From Acanthaster planci (lineage: Eukaryota > Echinodermata > Asteroidea > Valvatida > Acanthasteridae): DNA of 64,000 nucleotides. Under the pieces are notes generated by a model that did not search any database, had not been told where the DNA came from, and saw nothing but the letters and a program-made list of their open reading frames with translations. Made by a program: the position numbers and the translations under genes. Below are positions 24,223-35,535 of this stretch, piece by piece (the first letter of the stretch is position 1; every line of letters starts with the position of its first letter). The stretch spans positions 2,083,903 through 2,147,902 of the forward strand of contig NW_019091418.1 of the NCBI RefSeq assembly GCF_001949145.1, given 5' to 3'.

Positions 24223-24502
24223 TATAACGGGTTTGCCCTTACCCAACGTATATTAATAAGCACTGTATGCTCAGTGCTTGTCCGAAAGCTTGCGAAAAAA
24301 CCTTACAAGCTTACTCGGGTGGGACTCGNTTAAGAGGAGATGCTCAGTGGTCGAGTGGTTAAGACATCTGCACTAGTAAGCAGGAGGTCGTGGGTTCGAG
24401 TCCCACCCGAGTAAGCTTGTGAGGTTTTTTCGCAAGCTCTCGGACAAGCACTGAGCATACAGTGCTTATTAATATACGTTGGGTAAGGGCAAACCCGTTA
24501 TA
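24223..24502. mobile_element. 280-bp foldback hairpin around a tRNA-like core
   Basis: Two 106-base arms (24223-24328 and 24397-24502) are reverse complements with only two mismatches, separated by 68 bases. The arms start TATAACGGGTTTGCCCTTAC and end at the T-arm of the tRNA-like core. Each arm also contains smaller hairpins: AAGCACTG-AGCATA-CAGTGCTT (8-bp stem) and AGCTTG...CAAGCT. A T6 tract at 24425-24430 lies just past the tRNA-like part, where a Pol III transcript would stop. The structure reads as a tRNA-headed SINE whose 3' half and tail have been duplicated in inverted orientation. It could also be two SINEs head to head, one truncated. The lone N at 24329 lies at the arm boundary. 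Confidence 0.9.
24341..24413 (+). tRNA. tRNA-Thr(AGU)-like sequence, probably SINE head or pseudo-tRNA
   Basis: A cloverleaf can be drawn. The acceptor arm is TGCTCAG/CCGAGTA with one G-T and one mismatch. The D arm is GTC-GAGTGGTTAA-GAC. The anticodon stem is TCTGC/GCAGG. The T arm, GTGGG-TTCGAGT-CCCAC, is perfect. The anticodon-loop and variable region (CTAGTAA...CAGGAGGTC) closely resembles animal tRNA-Thr(AGU). The anticodon loop has one extra base, which argues against a working tRNA. Internal A and B boxes look usable. It lies inside the foldback element, and its 3' half is copied inverted at 24309-24328. Confidence 0.5.
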
Positions 24503-25289
24503 CATAATTAACATCTCCCCAACGCAAAAATACATCTTGACCCCATCATCAGTTGAAAATAGCCCTGTTGGTGGAAAGTGCTCAAAAGTTGTTCGTAACG
24601 ATGTGACCGCAATGCTTTTATCTCAAAATTGTTCGTGAACCAACGAGGTGCTGTTCCCGTCAAAGGAACCTTCCTTGCTAGGAAAATTGCGCCCTCTCTT
24701 AATTGGCTCCGCCTTGGGTGGACAACAACTCAGTCTCACTTTGCGGTTGTCTTAGATTAGCCTTTACCGGTATATCCGCCGAGCAAGTCCGTCTGGTTTA
24801 CCCGATCAAGTGCAGCTGTAGTCTGGTTTTCAGACCTGATGATTCTGACTATCTCTTTCAATTTGAGGGTCCAATATCATTCAATGTCATGTGATAAGAA
24901 ACGGAGGAAATCCTATATTTTCCGAACAAATCCGAATTCCGAACTCGTTGTAGTAACACAAGATAGTTCATAAGTACTGATCAGCGGATGAGTATAAGTA
25001 AAACATGTTTGAAAATAAAAGTCAGGGTCATAATGGATGTACTAATAATGGTGGATCTTAGAATTTTTGAGTAAACGCTTAAATTGAAGCTTCGTTAGCT
25101 CGGTTTGTATTGGAAGATTAACACGCGCCACACCTTTGTTGACCGAAGCAACATGACAGACAGTGCATTGCAACGCCTGCATCTACAGTGTTTCTTTCGG
25201 GACGATCCAGTGGGGCTGGTTGAATATTGTTTATTATTAATTATTGTTTATGCCTTAGAGTAAAAAAAAAATTGTTATGTGTGTATCTC
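24503..25289. other. No gene seen
   Basis: Unique sequence with no supportable exon or element. Confidence 0.5.
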
Positions 25290-26250
25290 GTGTTTAAATT
25301 CTGTTTTATTTCAACAGGGTAGCCTTGTCAGTTAAAAATTGCTATCATTAAGGGCCCTGATAAAACTTAGAAATACATATAGAAATGGATTTAAAACAAT
25401 GTAAAACAGATTAAGTTAATAAAAGAGAAAAAAATAGGAACTGAATAGCAGTCGAACAACACAGGATTTCTATATGAAGTTAGGTAAAATGAAGTAAAAT
25501 ATAAAAGCAAGAGAAATATATATATAATGTGTTATAATAAAGGTAGTTACACAAGGTTTGATAGCTGTAATCTACAACTTAAAGTTGTGTGATAGTTATT
25601 AAGTTACTATAAAAGGTATATGTAAAGTTAAGGTTAAATGTTAAATAAAAGTTAAAGGAGACTTTTGAATCTAGAGAGGGACTCCGCCTGCCTTTTGAGA
25701 GGTATTAAACTTGCTCCACCCCAAGACCTTAGCCCTCAGAATGTGCATTTGCCTGCATTAGTTTTAGGGTGATAAGGCATGCATAGTGAGCCATTTGACA
25801 GCGAAAGGTGCCAAATGATTCGAAGCTTTCTAACACACTTGAACACTTCGCTAAGTCTCTCAATATTGCTGTTAGAACAACTTGACCCACAACGCTGCAG
25901 ACGTACTCGAACAAGGGCAAGACCACGCCACCACTAAGCATTTTAAAGGGGGGTAAGGTTTGACAGAACGTCGAAGAAAACCAATTTTGTTTGAGATTTT
26001 CTTAATTAACAACAAAATTGATATGTTCTGACCATGATAGCGACTCGTCCAGCATGACCCCCTTATGTTTAAAACTACTGACACGCTCAATAGCTTCTCT
26101 GTTTAATAAGGTGATTTGAATGTCTTCAACGTGAGTTAAGCGATGACGAGTGCCAAAAACCATTAACTTTGTTTTGCTGACATTCAGGGTGAGCTTATGT
26201 TGAAGAAGTATTTACTCATTATGTATTATGTGAAGTACATCCCGACAATA
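25290..26250 (-). mobile_element. Degraded LINE, RT C-terminal segment
   Basis: On the minus strand from 26210 the sequence reads HKLTLNVSKTKLMVFGTRHR, then VEDIQITLLNREAIERVSSF, KHKGVMLDESLSWSEHI, NKIGFLRRSVKPYLPxK (another frame) and MLSGGVVLPLFEYVCSVVGQ. This is the conserved palm/thumb series of CR1/L2-like reverse transcriptases (NKTxxMxFG ... KxLGVxLDxxLxW ... LVLPxFDY). At least two frameshifts break it. A 3'-tail-like segment (AGGCTACCCTGTTGAAATAA) lies near 25320. A frame coding for only 70-72 residues survives at a time. Confidence 0.8.
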
Positions 26251-26484
26251 AAAGGAATGAAGCTTTCATCCAATCGACGGAGCTTCCGTGGTGACCCCTG
26301 AGATGTGTCATGAACTATTAAGCCGTGGGTCATAGCTAACCTAAGATTTTGTAGAGTCGTCAAGAATATTCAGGTTAGGGAACCAAACTGGTGCGGCCGT
26401 ACTTCTCCAGCGATTTCATCGCTTTGAAATTTTGCCGAAAGTGTTTACTTCCTTCGAAACTTGTGGCACACTGTAGCGTCTGTC

Positions 26485-27711
26485 AATGGCGTAGCCACGG
26501 GGGGGGGCACCAAGAAAAAACAAAGATGTCGCCTTTTCCTTCCCCAACGAAAGAGTAAAAATTATACTTTGAAAATTAGCAATAATAGCACGCTTCTGAA
26601 CGTGAGATTTTGGTTCATGTAGCTCGTTATGTGCCAATGCCACCCAGCCTCCCGCAAGTGAAAGCCTATAGCTCGCTCATATGTACTCTCTGGGCGTGTT
26701 CGCGAGAATCACAAACAGACATCAAACGGTGGTCAAGCTGAGTAGAGCACAGCCGAGGATGTCAGTCGGTAATCATTTGGCTCACCATTCATGACGCACT
26801 GCCCGTGACCTTTTTGTCCATACACCGCATCTATTACAGAGAATGAGAATGGAAATTCGTCATGAAAACTGACAGCGAATGTTAGCTGCCGGAGGGCCAT
26901 CCAGATTTGAAATCTTTTGCACCCGTCACTGATGGTGAATCTCAAGATGTTGTCCAGGGTGCCCAGGATCAAGTGTCAGTCAATTCGAGCACGTCAAGAG
27001 CGGTCTCAGACAGAGCTGAACTGTCAGAAGTCGTACCTGCCTATCCAAAATCACTCCACACAACGTAACTCAGGTTGCTGTTGAAAAGAGGTTTATAAAT
27101 CGCCTACAGTTGCTACCATATGCTGAAAAGCAGCGACGAGGGTACCCCCCAATAGTTCTGCTACCTGTATACCGACCAACAATATAATTTTTTGGCACTA
27201 CCCTACAATTTTTCGCGGCAAGTTTTTGAAGACAGTTTTCTGTCCTGAAAAACACCTCTAAGCAACCTTTTTCATGTCAAAATCGTGGGAGGTCGTAGAT
27301 CCAGGGGGATGTGCCCCCCGCACACACCCATTTTGACCATGGTGGATTTGCATTGAATCGTTCTCCCAACTGCAACATTTTGGCGGCAAAAAACGGATTG
27401 TGAAGACTTTTTCGGACTCCCCAACAACCAAATGTATTGAATGGCGCTCCAAAAGGGAGAACGGTTTAAAAAGCCATACGCCTCTTTGATGTAAGGTTCA
27501 GCAGGAGTAGAATAAGCATCATCCCCTTGTGTCATATGGTGCCAGCCCCCCTGCTTTTCAAATTTCCATAGCCAGTCAAGTCACTCGCCCCACAATACTT
27601 TATCCCCTTATTTCCACGCTCAATCATTTTACACCACTGCAGGGTCAAAACGCTTTTTTAACGTTTGCCCATCAACCACAACTTTTGAAAAGAATTACTT
27701 CTGGTGCCCCC
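26485..27711. mobile_element. Possible hAT-like non-autonomous element
   Basis: CAATGGCGTAGCCACGGGGG followed by GGGCACCA at 26488 resembles the usual hAT-type terminus (CAGTGGCGTAGCCAGGGGG). GGTGCCCCCC at 27700 is an inverted match to the inner part only; the outer right end has been lost or changed. The interior has no recognisable transposase and no 8-bp target duplication was found, so this may be a truncated copy or two fragments. Confidence 0.3.
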
Positions 27712-28518
27712 CTTACTGTGTAAGGAGCAGTCCGGGTGCCTGGTTGTGCATTAAATGTACAGTACATTGTACCTTGTCTGTACAGGGTCAATTCGCGCAG
27801 TCGGAGTTCACAGGTATGGAACAGTTAACACATCTTATCTAATGAGCCAGTTTTTAGTTTCCGAATTGATATGAATATGAAATAAATTGAAAAATGGGGG
27901 ACTGTCACGGGTCAGAAGGGGTTTGAAAATTCACAGCGAACGTTGAAAGATGTTAAACAAGTTCAAAGAAATAACACTGTAGGAACATGATACAAATTCA
28001 TTACACCTTGATACTAAGTTTCTAATGGAGGGTTAACATTGGAACAAAACTAAATGGAATACAGTTCCCCTGGGGACAAGGTTGAAAGATAATGGGCCAA
28101 TGCAAAATTCATCAGATAGAAATTACATGAGCTATAATGTATACCAACAGACATTGTGGGCGTTGTTCTTTACACAGAGAACGTAAAACGTAAGTATGCA
28201 GTGAACGTGTGGAGCGAGTGTTTGTTTACTCAGCTGGCTGTACGCACACTTCGACTATCCCCTCCGTTGTGCCATGAACTATATTTTTATGAATCACTGA
28301 CCGTGATAATGCCTGCCTGAAAGCCGGGACTGACTGATCAATTTATGATTTTCGTCTTCTACATGTATTGTGATTCGTGTTCCCTTCTTATACAGAGGGG
28401 CTTTCACGATTTTAGAGAGGCAAGGCTCACCAAGGGTACTGTTGAACACCGTACACAAATCAAATATTCAAGGCAACGCAAAAAAGAGTTCTAATCTGGA
28501 GCACGTACGCCAACTTAA
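27712..28518. other. No gene seen
   Basis: Unremarkable sequence upstream of the sulfotransferase-like relic. No promoter motif identified. Confidence 0.5.
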
Positions 28519-29105
28519 GGTCTCTCTCCACCCGCGTACTTATATATGAGAGCGCTATCGCAGCTTCAAGATTCCCTGGTCTTCTTTGAATACCTGCTGT
28601 TATCGGGTTTCAATGAGAAACTCGATTTCTTTCCCGACATAGAAACTGAGTCCAGTTTCAACATGGAAGAAGATGTACGAGCAACGTACTGTACCCCGGC
28701 TGATAAGTCATGCATTCTCGGCAAAGAGGTACCCGGCGCCTCCTTGGGCGGTAGACTGGAGATGCTTCCTAAGGGACACATTCACGTCTTTCTGGTGCGC
28801 CACCCTTTCAAATCAATCATGTCTAATGAGAAATCACACTCACATTTCCCACCCGATATAACGTTTCTCATAATTAAGCCCAACGAGTTCAAGGCAATGT
28901 CGGATACGACTACGTCATAACAATGTCCAGCTAACAGAAGCATGTAGTGCTAGATGCCGACGACCGTTGGCCAACCCCGCCAAAACCTTGCATCTGCTTT
29001 GCGAGGCCATCGGGTTGCCGTTCAGTCAGCAGCTACTTTGCCGGGAGCAAGTCAAAGGGGAAACCCCCTCCAATTGGCTGATGCCAAAGTTCATGTGGCG
29101 CAACG
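28519..29105 (+). pseudogene. Broken sulfotransferase-like gene (P-loop family)
   Basis: A 124-codon frame from 28546 holds MRALSQLQDSLVFFEYLL near the start and LPKGHIHVFLVRHPFKSIMS about residue 73-92. This is the order seen in the sulfotransferase-like family common in echinoderms and amphioxus, where a phosphate-binding loop precedes RALS and HxFLxRHP is the second nucleotide-binding segment. Downstream in a second frame is VVLDADD (28944), and in a third is HLLCEAIGLPFSQQLLCREQ (28991), then ETPSNW. Both are typical C-terminal blocks of the same family. The frame changes and stops between them, and the loss of the basic-serine P-loop before 28546, indicate a pseudogene, unless unseen small introns explain part of it. 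Function, if any ancestor: PAPS-dependent sulfate transfer. Confidence 0.55.
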
Positions 29106-29276
29106 GCGTGGCGACTTGATTGTGGCTAGGGGGGCCACATCACAGGAACAAAATATACTTTTCATGCTAATGCTTTTTACTGATGGGGGGGGGCAGGTTC
29201 CCGGGGCCCCTCCCTCGGACGGCAGTATTATGGTGTGAAAATCAGGACTTGGGTACATTTTCTAAATCTTTGATCT

Positions 29277-29304
29277 GATCGGCACCCTCTTAAGAGTGCC
29301 GATC
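29277..29304. repeat. 28-bp near-perfect palindrome
   Basis: GATCGGCACCCTCTTAAGAG then TGCCGATC has one mismatch over 14 base pairs and no loop. It follows the sulfotransferase relic by about 170 bases. Possibly a cruciform or transposon remnant. Confidence 0.8.
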
Positions 29305-32300
29305 GGAGAGTGTCTTTCTTTGTCACAGAGCCTGAAAGACATAAGGCCACACGGCGAGCATCCTTAACCCTCGAGTGTCCACCTTTTTAGAAGAATTATT
29401 TCCATTAGATAGCCTCCTTAGAAAACCTTATGTCGGGACTTTTTTTATTGTGTTCTTCAAATAAAAATGGTAGGAAAATTACTTGGAGATGGTTTTAAAA
29501 AAGGAAAAACGATTTTATGACGCCACCTCCAGCATTATCGTATCTAAGCGTACCCCGTTGGTTCGTGCCAGTGTGTTCCCACATCATCTAATTACATTGT
29601 GAACACTTACCTGCACCGTCAGCAGATTGTTTCTATTAGTCGGGCTGGCTTTGAATTTAAACAACGACATCTAGATAAAGTTAACAAAAAACAAAAAACA
29701 AACAAACAGATTTTCCGACCTATGACAGTAGCATCGTGCAAGGAAACTGATTTACAGGCCCCGTCCCAAAGGTGATTTTTTGCGAGGCAAATGCCACGCA
29801 AAAATAACTGCAAATCTTCACACCATTGACGTTATTTTGTTCCTATTCAAGGGTTCTGGGCATCATGTCATCAATTAAGGGATCATCTTCAGGCTGCAGT
29901 GTTCGGACGTCTTTTGTTGTCGGTTCAACAACATGGCATAATACATGTACTATCAAAACACCGCTACACTATTAAAACTGATTGAGTTGTGCTGCAATGT
30001 ACGTGTTTCTCTAAAATCTATTTTTTACAGAGAATCTTTGTAACAGACGCACTAGTGTGACTTCACAGTGATTTTTTGGAGTTACAACAGAGCCTCGTAA
30101 CAAGCTTTGTAAATGTACAATTTTCTTCTGCAACATGAATTAACATAAATTTAGATATTGACCTTGGTGCTCAAAATCATTTTCATAAAGCTGGTTTTGC
30201 CATATTTCTCATGTTTCCTGTTATTGTTTTTGGGGATAAAGAGTTTTAATAGTCATCTTGAAAAAAAAAAAACAAGGACAGCTAAAACAAATATGTCGTT
30301 AACGTGTCAACCTGCCAACTGTGACTAAAGTTGAAAGAAAAATCGATGCACAATATAATGAAGCTGCGTGCCATTATAGATAAGTCTAGTAGCAACTGTG
30401 ATCATACTGCGTCTATCAAGTGCAGCGAGGAAATATGCCTCATCACATCAAATAAAAAGCAAACGTGTCAATGTTATGACCAACGAAAAAGCGTATGTAT
30501 CTCCCTCAACCTTGTAAGCAGTCTTCCTCAACCTCATCTAGCCTACGTGGCTTCCACAGCGGAAAACAACGTCTTTGTAAATTCACAAATAAAAATCTGT
30601 TCACGTATGAGCCTACGTATATAAACATGAAATTTCATAAGAATTGACATAAGATTATATGTAAATGTACAGGGAAATATTTAACAGTGAACAATGGATA
30701 CACTGCAAAGCAAGCCTTGACTGGTTCTGGTACTTAGCCATTATCGTGAAATGCACTTTTAATTCACAAACCCCAACCGCCATACCCAACACTGACTGCA
30801 TCTTCCAATTAGAATTCTGATCGCCACATTTTACCAAAATAATCCCCCGATCGACATACTTAAGAGAATACAGGTAACCTTGATAATATGTTGATAAGCC
30901 TATGTATTTGTGTATTGCCCTGGGTTGATTTTGAGCTAATTATAAGCAACATACGCTGTCTGTTGTTGCTATGGCCAAATCGATTCCTGGCACTTATAAA
31001 CGTAGACCGATGTTGACGTTGAGGGCTTTTGTAACAGTATTTGTTGCCTGCACGTAGTGCATTTTCATAATTATTGTTTGCGGTGCAATGGTCAAAGGTT
31101 GTCCTTTTCAGTGCCGCGAACCAGAGTGCGAAACCATAGTTCCTTGTGCGATTCAGTTTTAACACTGGGTAGGGTAGTCTTCTCTTTCAAAAGACGATGG
31201 CCTTGATCATTTGGCCAGGCTGGATTTCAAAAAGCTGACAGGGTGAGTAACATGAGTGAAAACCTTGAGTACTTTGCCACAACTGTCCATTTTTAATGAT
31301 GTAAGAAATGACCGTGATCTTGGAGAAATACGAAGCCCATCCCATTGCTTCACGACGTAGGGTGTTGCCAACGACGGTGACCTACATGTACATGTACGTG
31401 TTATAGTACTCAAAACAGAGTTCACTATGTCGCAAGCTACGAGCTGTGTGTCAACTATACACGTCTACAACAATCGTGCCGTTTTTCCACTAAATAATAC
31501 CTTATCTTGGTGGGTATGCGAGCTATTCCAGCATTTCAGGTAACATAATTGTATTGTTAATATTTTTTTTTGGGGGGGGGAAACGATAGGCCATTAATTA
31601 TTACTATTCTATTCAGAAAACTGGATACGATTCCATGAAATCCGTGGGCATCGTTCAGATCAGTATATTTGGCAAAGAATGTTTTAAATTTCAGATACGA
31701 TGGATAGGTAGCCGGGGCTAGCACCATTATTAAACAAGATGAATAATTCATCTTCTTAGCAGTAAAATCCCAGGATAGGAGCTACATGTACATGTAGAAC
31801 ACAACTCTGAATTGGTTCTTCCAAATATCTTATTAAATAAACAGAAGAAACATTTGTAATAAGTTACCCGAGCGAGGTGCAACATGTTACATTTTACTTG
31901 CGATACATGGTTTCTAGAAACAACGGATATAGGACCATGGGGGTCATGTTCATGCATGTCTGTGTATGACTAGGACTTGCACGTACAGTGTATGTACGAT
32001 GTGTAGTTCCTGCCAATTCTGCCATTGTGCTTGTTAAATAATATTAAATCAAATATTTTAAAGTTACCCTCTCTTTTAAAGAATAAAAATGAAGAATTAG
32101 TATTTTATAGATAACTTAAGGTAAAAAAGATTACAACACTGACTTAAATATTTCAACTGTCCGCGAGTAATCTGATAAAACCACTGCGTTGAATTTGTCC
32201 ATGTAATCTCTATTCACGGTCAAATTACACGAAAATGCTGGAAATTTGAAAGAATTACAATATTCGTACACCATGATTCTACTGCAAACATAATTATATC

Positions 32301-34199
32301 TGGCATCTTTCAATTAGAAATAAACTTTCACAACGAAGCATTTTTTCATGTTTAGGCCTATGTGTTAATATTTTTATTTGGAAATACTGCATGCATGTGC
32401 AACGGAGTATATATATTTCTCAGGCCAATTGCTTTAGGCTTATTTGACCAACACTCAAAATATTACACCAGATCGTCGAATCTGTAAGAGCAATAAACAA
32501 TTAGCGCCTTTGGACAAATAATCACTGTAAAGTCCGTCGGAAATGAAGGGCAGCCATCTCGGAGATTCAGTCTTGACTGGTTCAATAGTTCATGCCGTGC
32601 CGAGTATAGAACATGCACTGTAGGAAGGGAAGCACATAAAACATGCATGCATCAGGAATCAGCGGGCTAAAACAGAAAATGGCTCTGAGCTAATACATTC
32701 AGGCAATGCATACATAGAATGTTACATAATTTAAGTACGATACTGCAAAAATAAAACATGCAACTGTTCTGTAACTTTAAACTTACCTGTTTTAAGTGCA
32801 ATTTAGTATCTGTACACAGTCAGGAGTTTACGTCGACGACGTCCGTTGCACCAAAATATTACAAAATTCTGAAAAGTTACAACTTTTGGTTTAATACATG
32901 CGGTACATATACCGGCATAAATGATAAGTCATCATGTACTTTGATCGATTCACGACGGATGTGTGAGCATCAACCGACGCAACCTCACGATGGGACAACT
33001 GAAGAAACACTTGTCAGAGTATGGATTTGATCTTAAACGAACATCCAAAGGTAAATAATATTTTAGACAAACTTCATTAGAGTTCATAGAAGTGGAAGTT
33101 TCTGCTGAATTAGAAAAATGACACACACCCTCTCTCTCTCAACGACACTGAGTGAAAATGGAAGGCCTACAGTACTCCGCAAAGATCTTCAACGGATACA
33201 CACTGTTTTGGGTCTGGTGACATATACCTTTCGATGCTGTACTATGACTTTTGAAAACTTGCATGCCATAAACCTGTCTCATTCCAGGCAAAAAGCAATT
33301 AGAAAAGCGATGAGAATGTAACATTTCCTTGGAGCCTGTATAGTTCCCATTTTTGATAGGGTGATTTCTGTCAATCTCAGACAAAAAATGTCTTGGCATG
33401 CATTCTTTGACCAAACAGTAGAACATCCAAAGAGAAATTAGTACACATGCCTCTTAAGTATGTGGCCTTTTGTGGATGGTTGTGTTCTATACTGCCAACA
33501 CCAGGCAGAATCACATTTTAAAATTTAAATTCATTACCTGTTCCTGCATAATACAGCCTATCTATATTGTACTGTACACTAGTCTATGTGCACTGTACAT
33601 TACGATGGCTAAACTAATAACTAATACCACAGCCACAATAGCTTCAACAAGCAGCCACTAAGACACGCTACATAATGTACATGTATTTCCTACAGTGACT
33701 GGTGAGGCATAAAATTAACAATAGCTAGGCTTTTTGTAACGCATAAAGTTCTTTGTGCAATAATGGCTAACCAAGGGTTGTGCAAGGCCGACACGGTCCT
33801 ACACAACCTGCCTGGGTACGACACAAATATTTATGGAAACTCACCCTCAATAATAGGTGTCTGAAGACTAGAACTAGTCGCTACACACCACTGGCCTAGC
33901 TGACAAATGCACTAAATAGACAGTTTGTCCTCAAACCCCCATTATCAACCTGAGTCAATAGGCCCATACTGTACGCTTTTGGGGTAAAGTCTAATGCACG
34001 TGTATGTAACTAATCTGAGTATTTTTTTCTTGGAACAGAATGTGTATAAGAATTCGAAAGTGAACACAGTCTCTATCTGAGCAATGCACCCTGGCACTTG
34101 ATATAACCTTCAATTACTTCCACAGCAAGACGTCGCGTGAATATAAAGAGGAGAGTTATGCAAAAGACCATCACTTCAAACCTTCACGAATGCTTTGAA
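29305..34199. other. No gene called; about 4.9 kb of unique sequence
   Basis: Open frames up to 101 codons occur (30331-30624 plus; 30860-31165 and 31207-31425 minus) but none shows a family signature or clear splice borders. A G8 tract is at 31573 and isolated GTACATGTAC motifs are at 29942, 31383 and 31780. Confidence 0.45.
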
Positions 34200-34247
34200 G
34201 TTCTACATTGTGTTCTACATTGTGTTCTGCATTGTGTTCTGCATTGT
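34200..34247. repeat. 12-bp tandem repeat, 4 copies
   Basis: GTTCTACATTGT twice, then GTTCTGCATTGT twice; a single A-to-G change separates the pairs. Confidence 0.95.
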
Positions 34248-35531
34248 GTGTAATACTTGGAATCATTATAATAAAGTGGGCTTTGGGATTTTTTCGAATT
34301 ACTAGTGCATGGCGTCAAAGGCAACGTTGAAGCAGCGCAATTGGAAGTTTAGAATCATCTGCTCTAGCAAAACACAAGCCCATCAGAATAGTATGTTTAT
34401 TCAGAAGTAGGCCATATTTGATTAGCAGCGGCTTTTTAAAACCTGGCAATAAAAAGGACTTGCAAAAAGGACTTGCGTGGGGGGGGGACATGTCCCCAGT
34501 CGAAAATGTACATACACAATCAGAAGGAAAAGTGTGTGGAGTGGGCATTGGGCCACTCCCCCCCCCCTTCTGCAGTCAGTGTTAATTGCTCACTTCTGGA
34601 AAGTTCATTAAATCATAATTGGTATTCAAGCAAGAGAAAAGGCTACACACGGGCTACAGTTGAACCTCATTATTATGGATTTAAATATTTCTAAAATATT
34701 TTTATTACTATTAATTGCTCTTTGTAAGGCCAGAAATAAACCTAATGTGCATTAATAAGGGCTTTTTAGAAAAAAGTCATTTTCTCTTGATAAAACCACT
34801 TAGACCAACACAGCAATATTGTGGCCATTTATCATTAAAGGTTTATGCAATTCATTGCTTTTGTCTGTTCAAAGTGGAGAAAATTGTAAACAAATATGTT
34901 CATTTTTATTTTAATCATAAGTAGCCAACAATTTGAGAAAAAGTACACAAAAGATACCAAGCATATCTTGTAACTACCTACATGTATGTTTGCTAAGCAT
35001 TTTATTCAGAAACCCTCTGAACTAATTGGTTCATAATTAATCTGTTCAACATGATCGTGCTTTCCTATAATATGTGTTAATGCAAAGCCCAAAATTAACA
35101 ATGCAATTTGAGATTCAATATCTTTAAGGAAACAATAGAGACGCTATGAACTGCGACTATTAAAATTAACTTTTCGAATGACGGCTATGTGTTAAATATA
35201 CTACTTACACTTGACATCGATAGGATGTTACTTATTGATCATCAGCATATGCTGCAACAGATGACGGATCTGACCAAATTGTGAAAGCAGTCAGAATATA
35301 TTGTGTTTTTGCACTATTCTCCTTTGTTTATTCACGTGTGCACAAAACAACAAATAGGATATCGACTTGACATTTCGCTCGAGTTTACTTTTGCGCCATC
35401 GGGTCAGTTCATCAATAACAACTGCACACTAATTCACATTGTCAGGTGTTTGAGAGCAGGGCCATTGTTTGTGGTAACTAACGCGTTAACAGCGGTGTGC
35501 ACTGTTCCGTGTTGTACTATAACCCGAGATC
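34248..35531. other. No gene seen
   Basis: AT-rich, with G9 and C10 tracts at 34482 and 34558 that could be ends of decayed transposons. Leads up to the foldback element. Confidence 0.45.
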
Positions 35532-35535
35532 TGAT

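Noticed and set aside
30331-30624. Cys-containing frame (CDHTASIKCSEEICLITSNK), EGF/LDL-receptor-like at a glance
   Set aside because: Cysteine spacing does not fit an EGF or LDL-A module and no splice acceptor or donor borders it.
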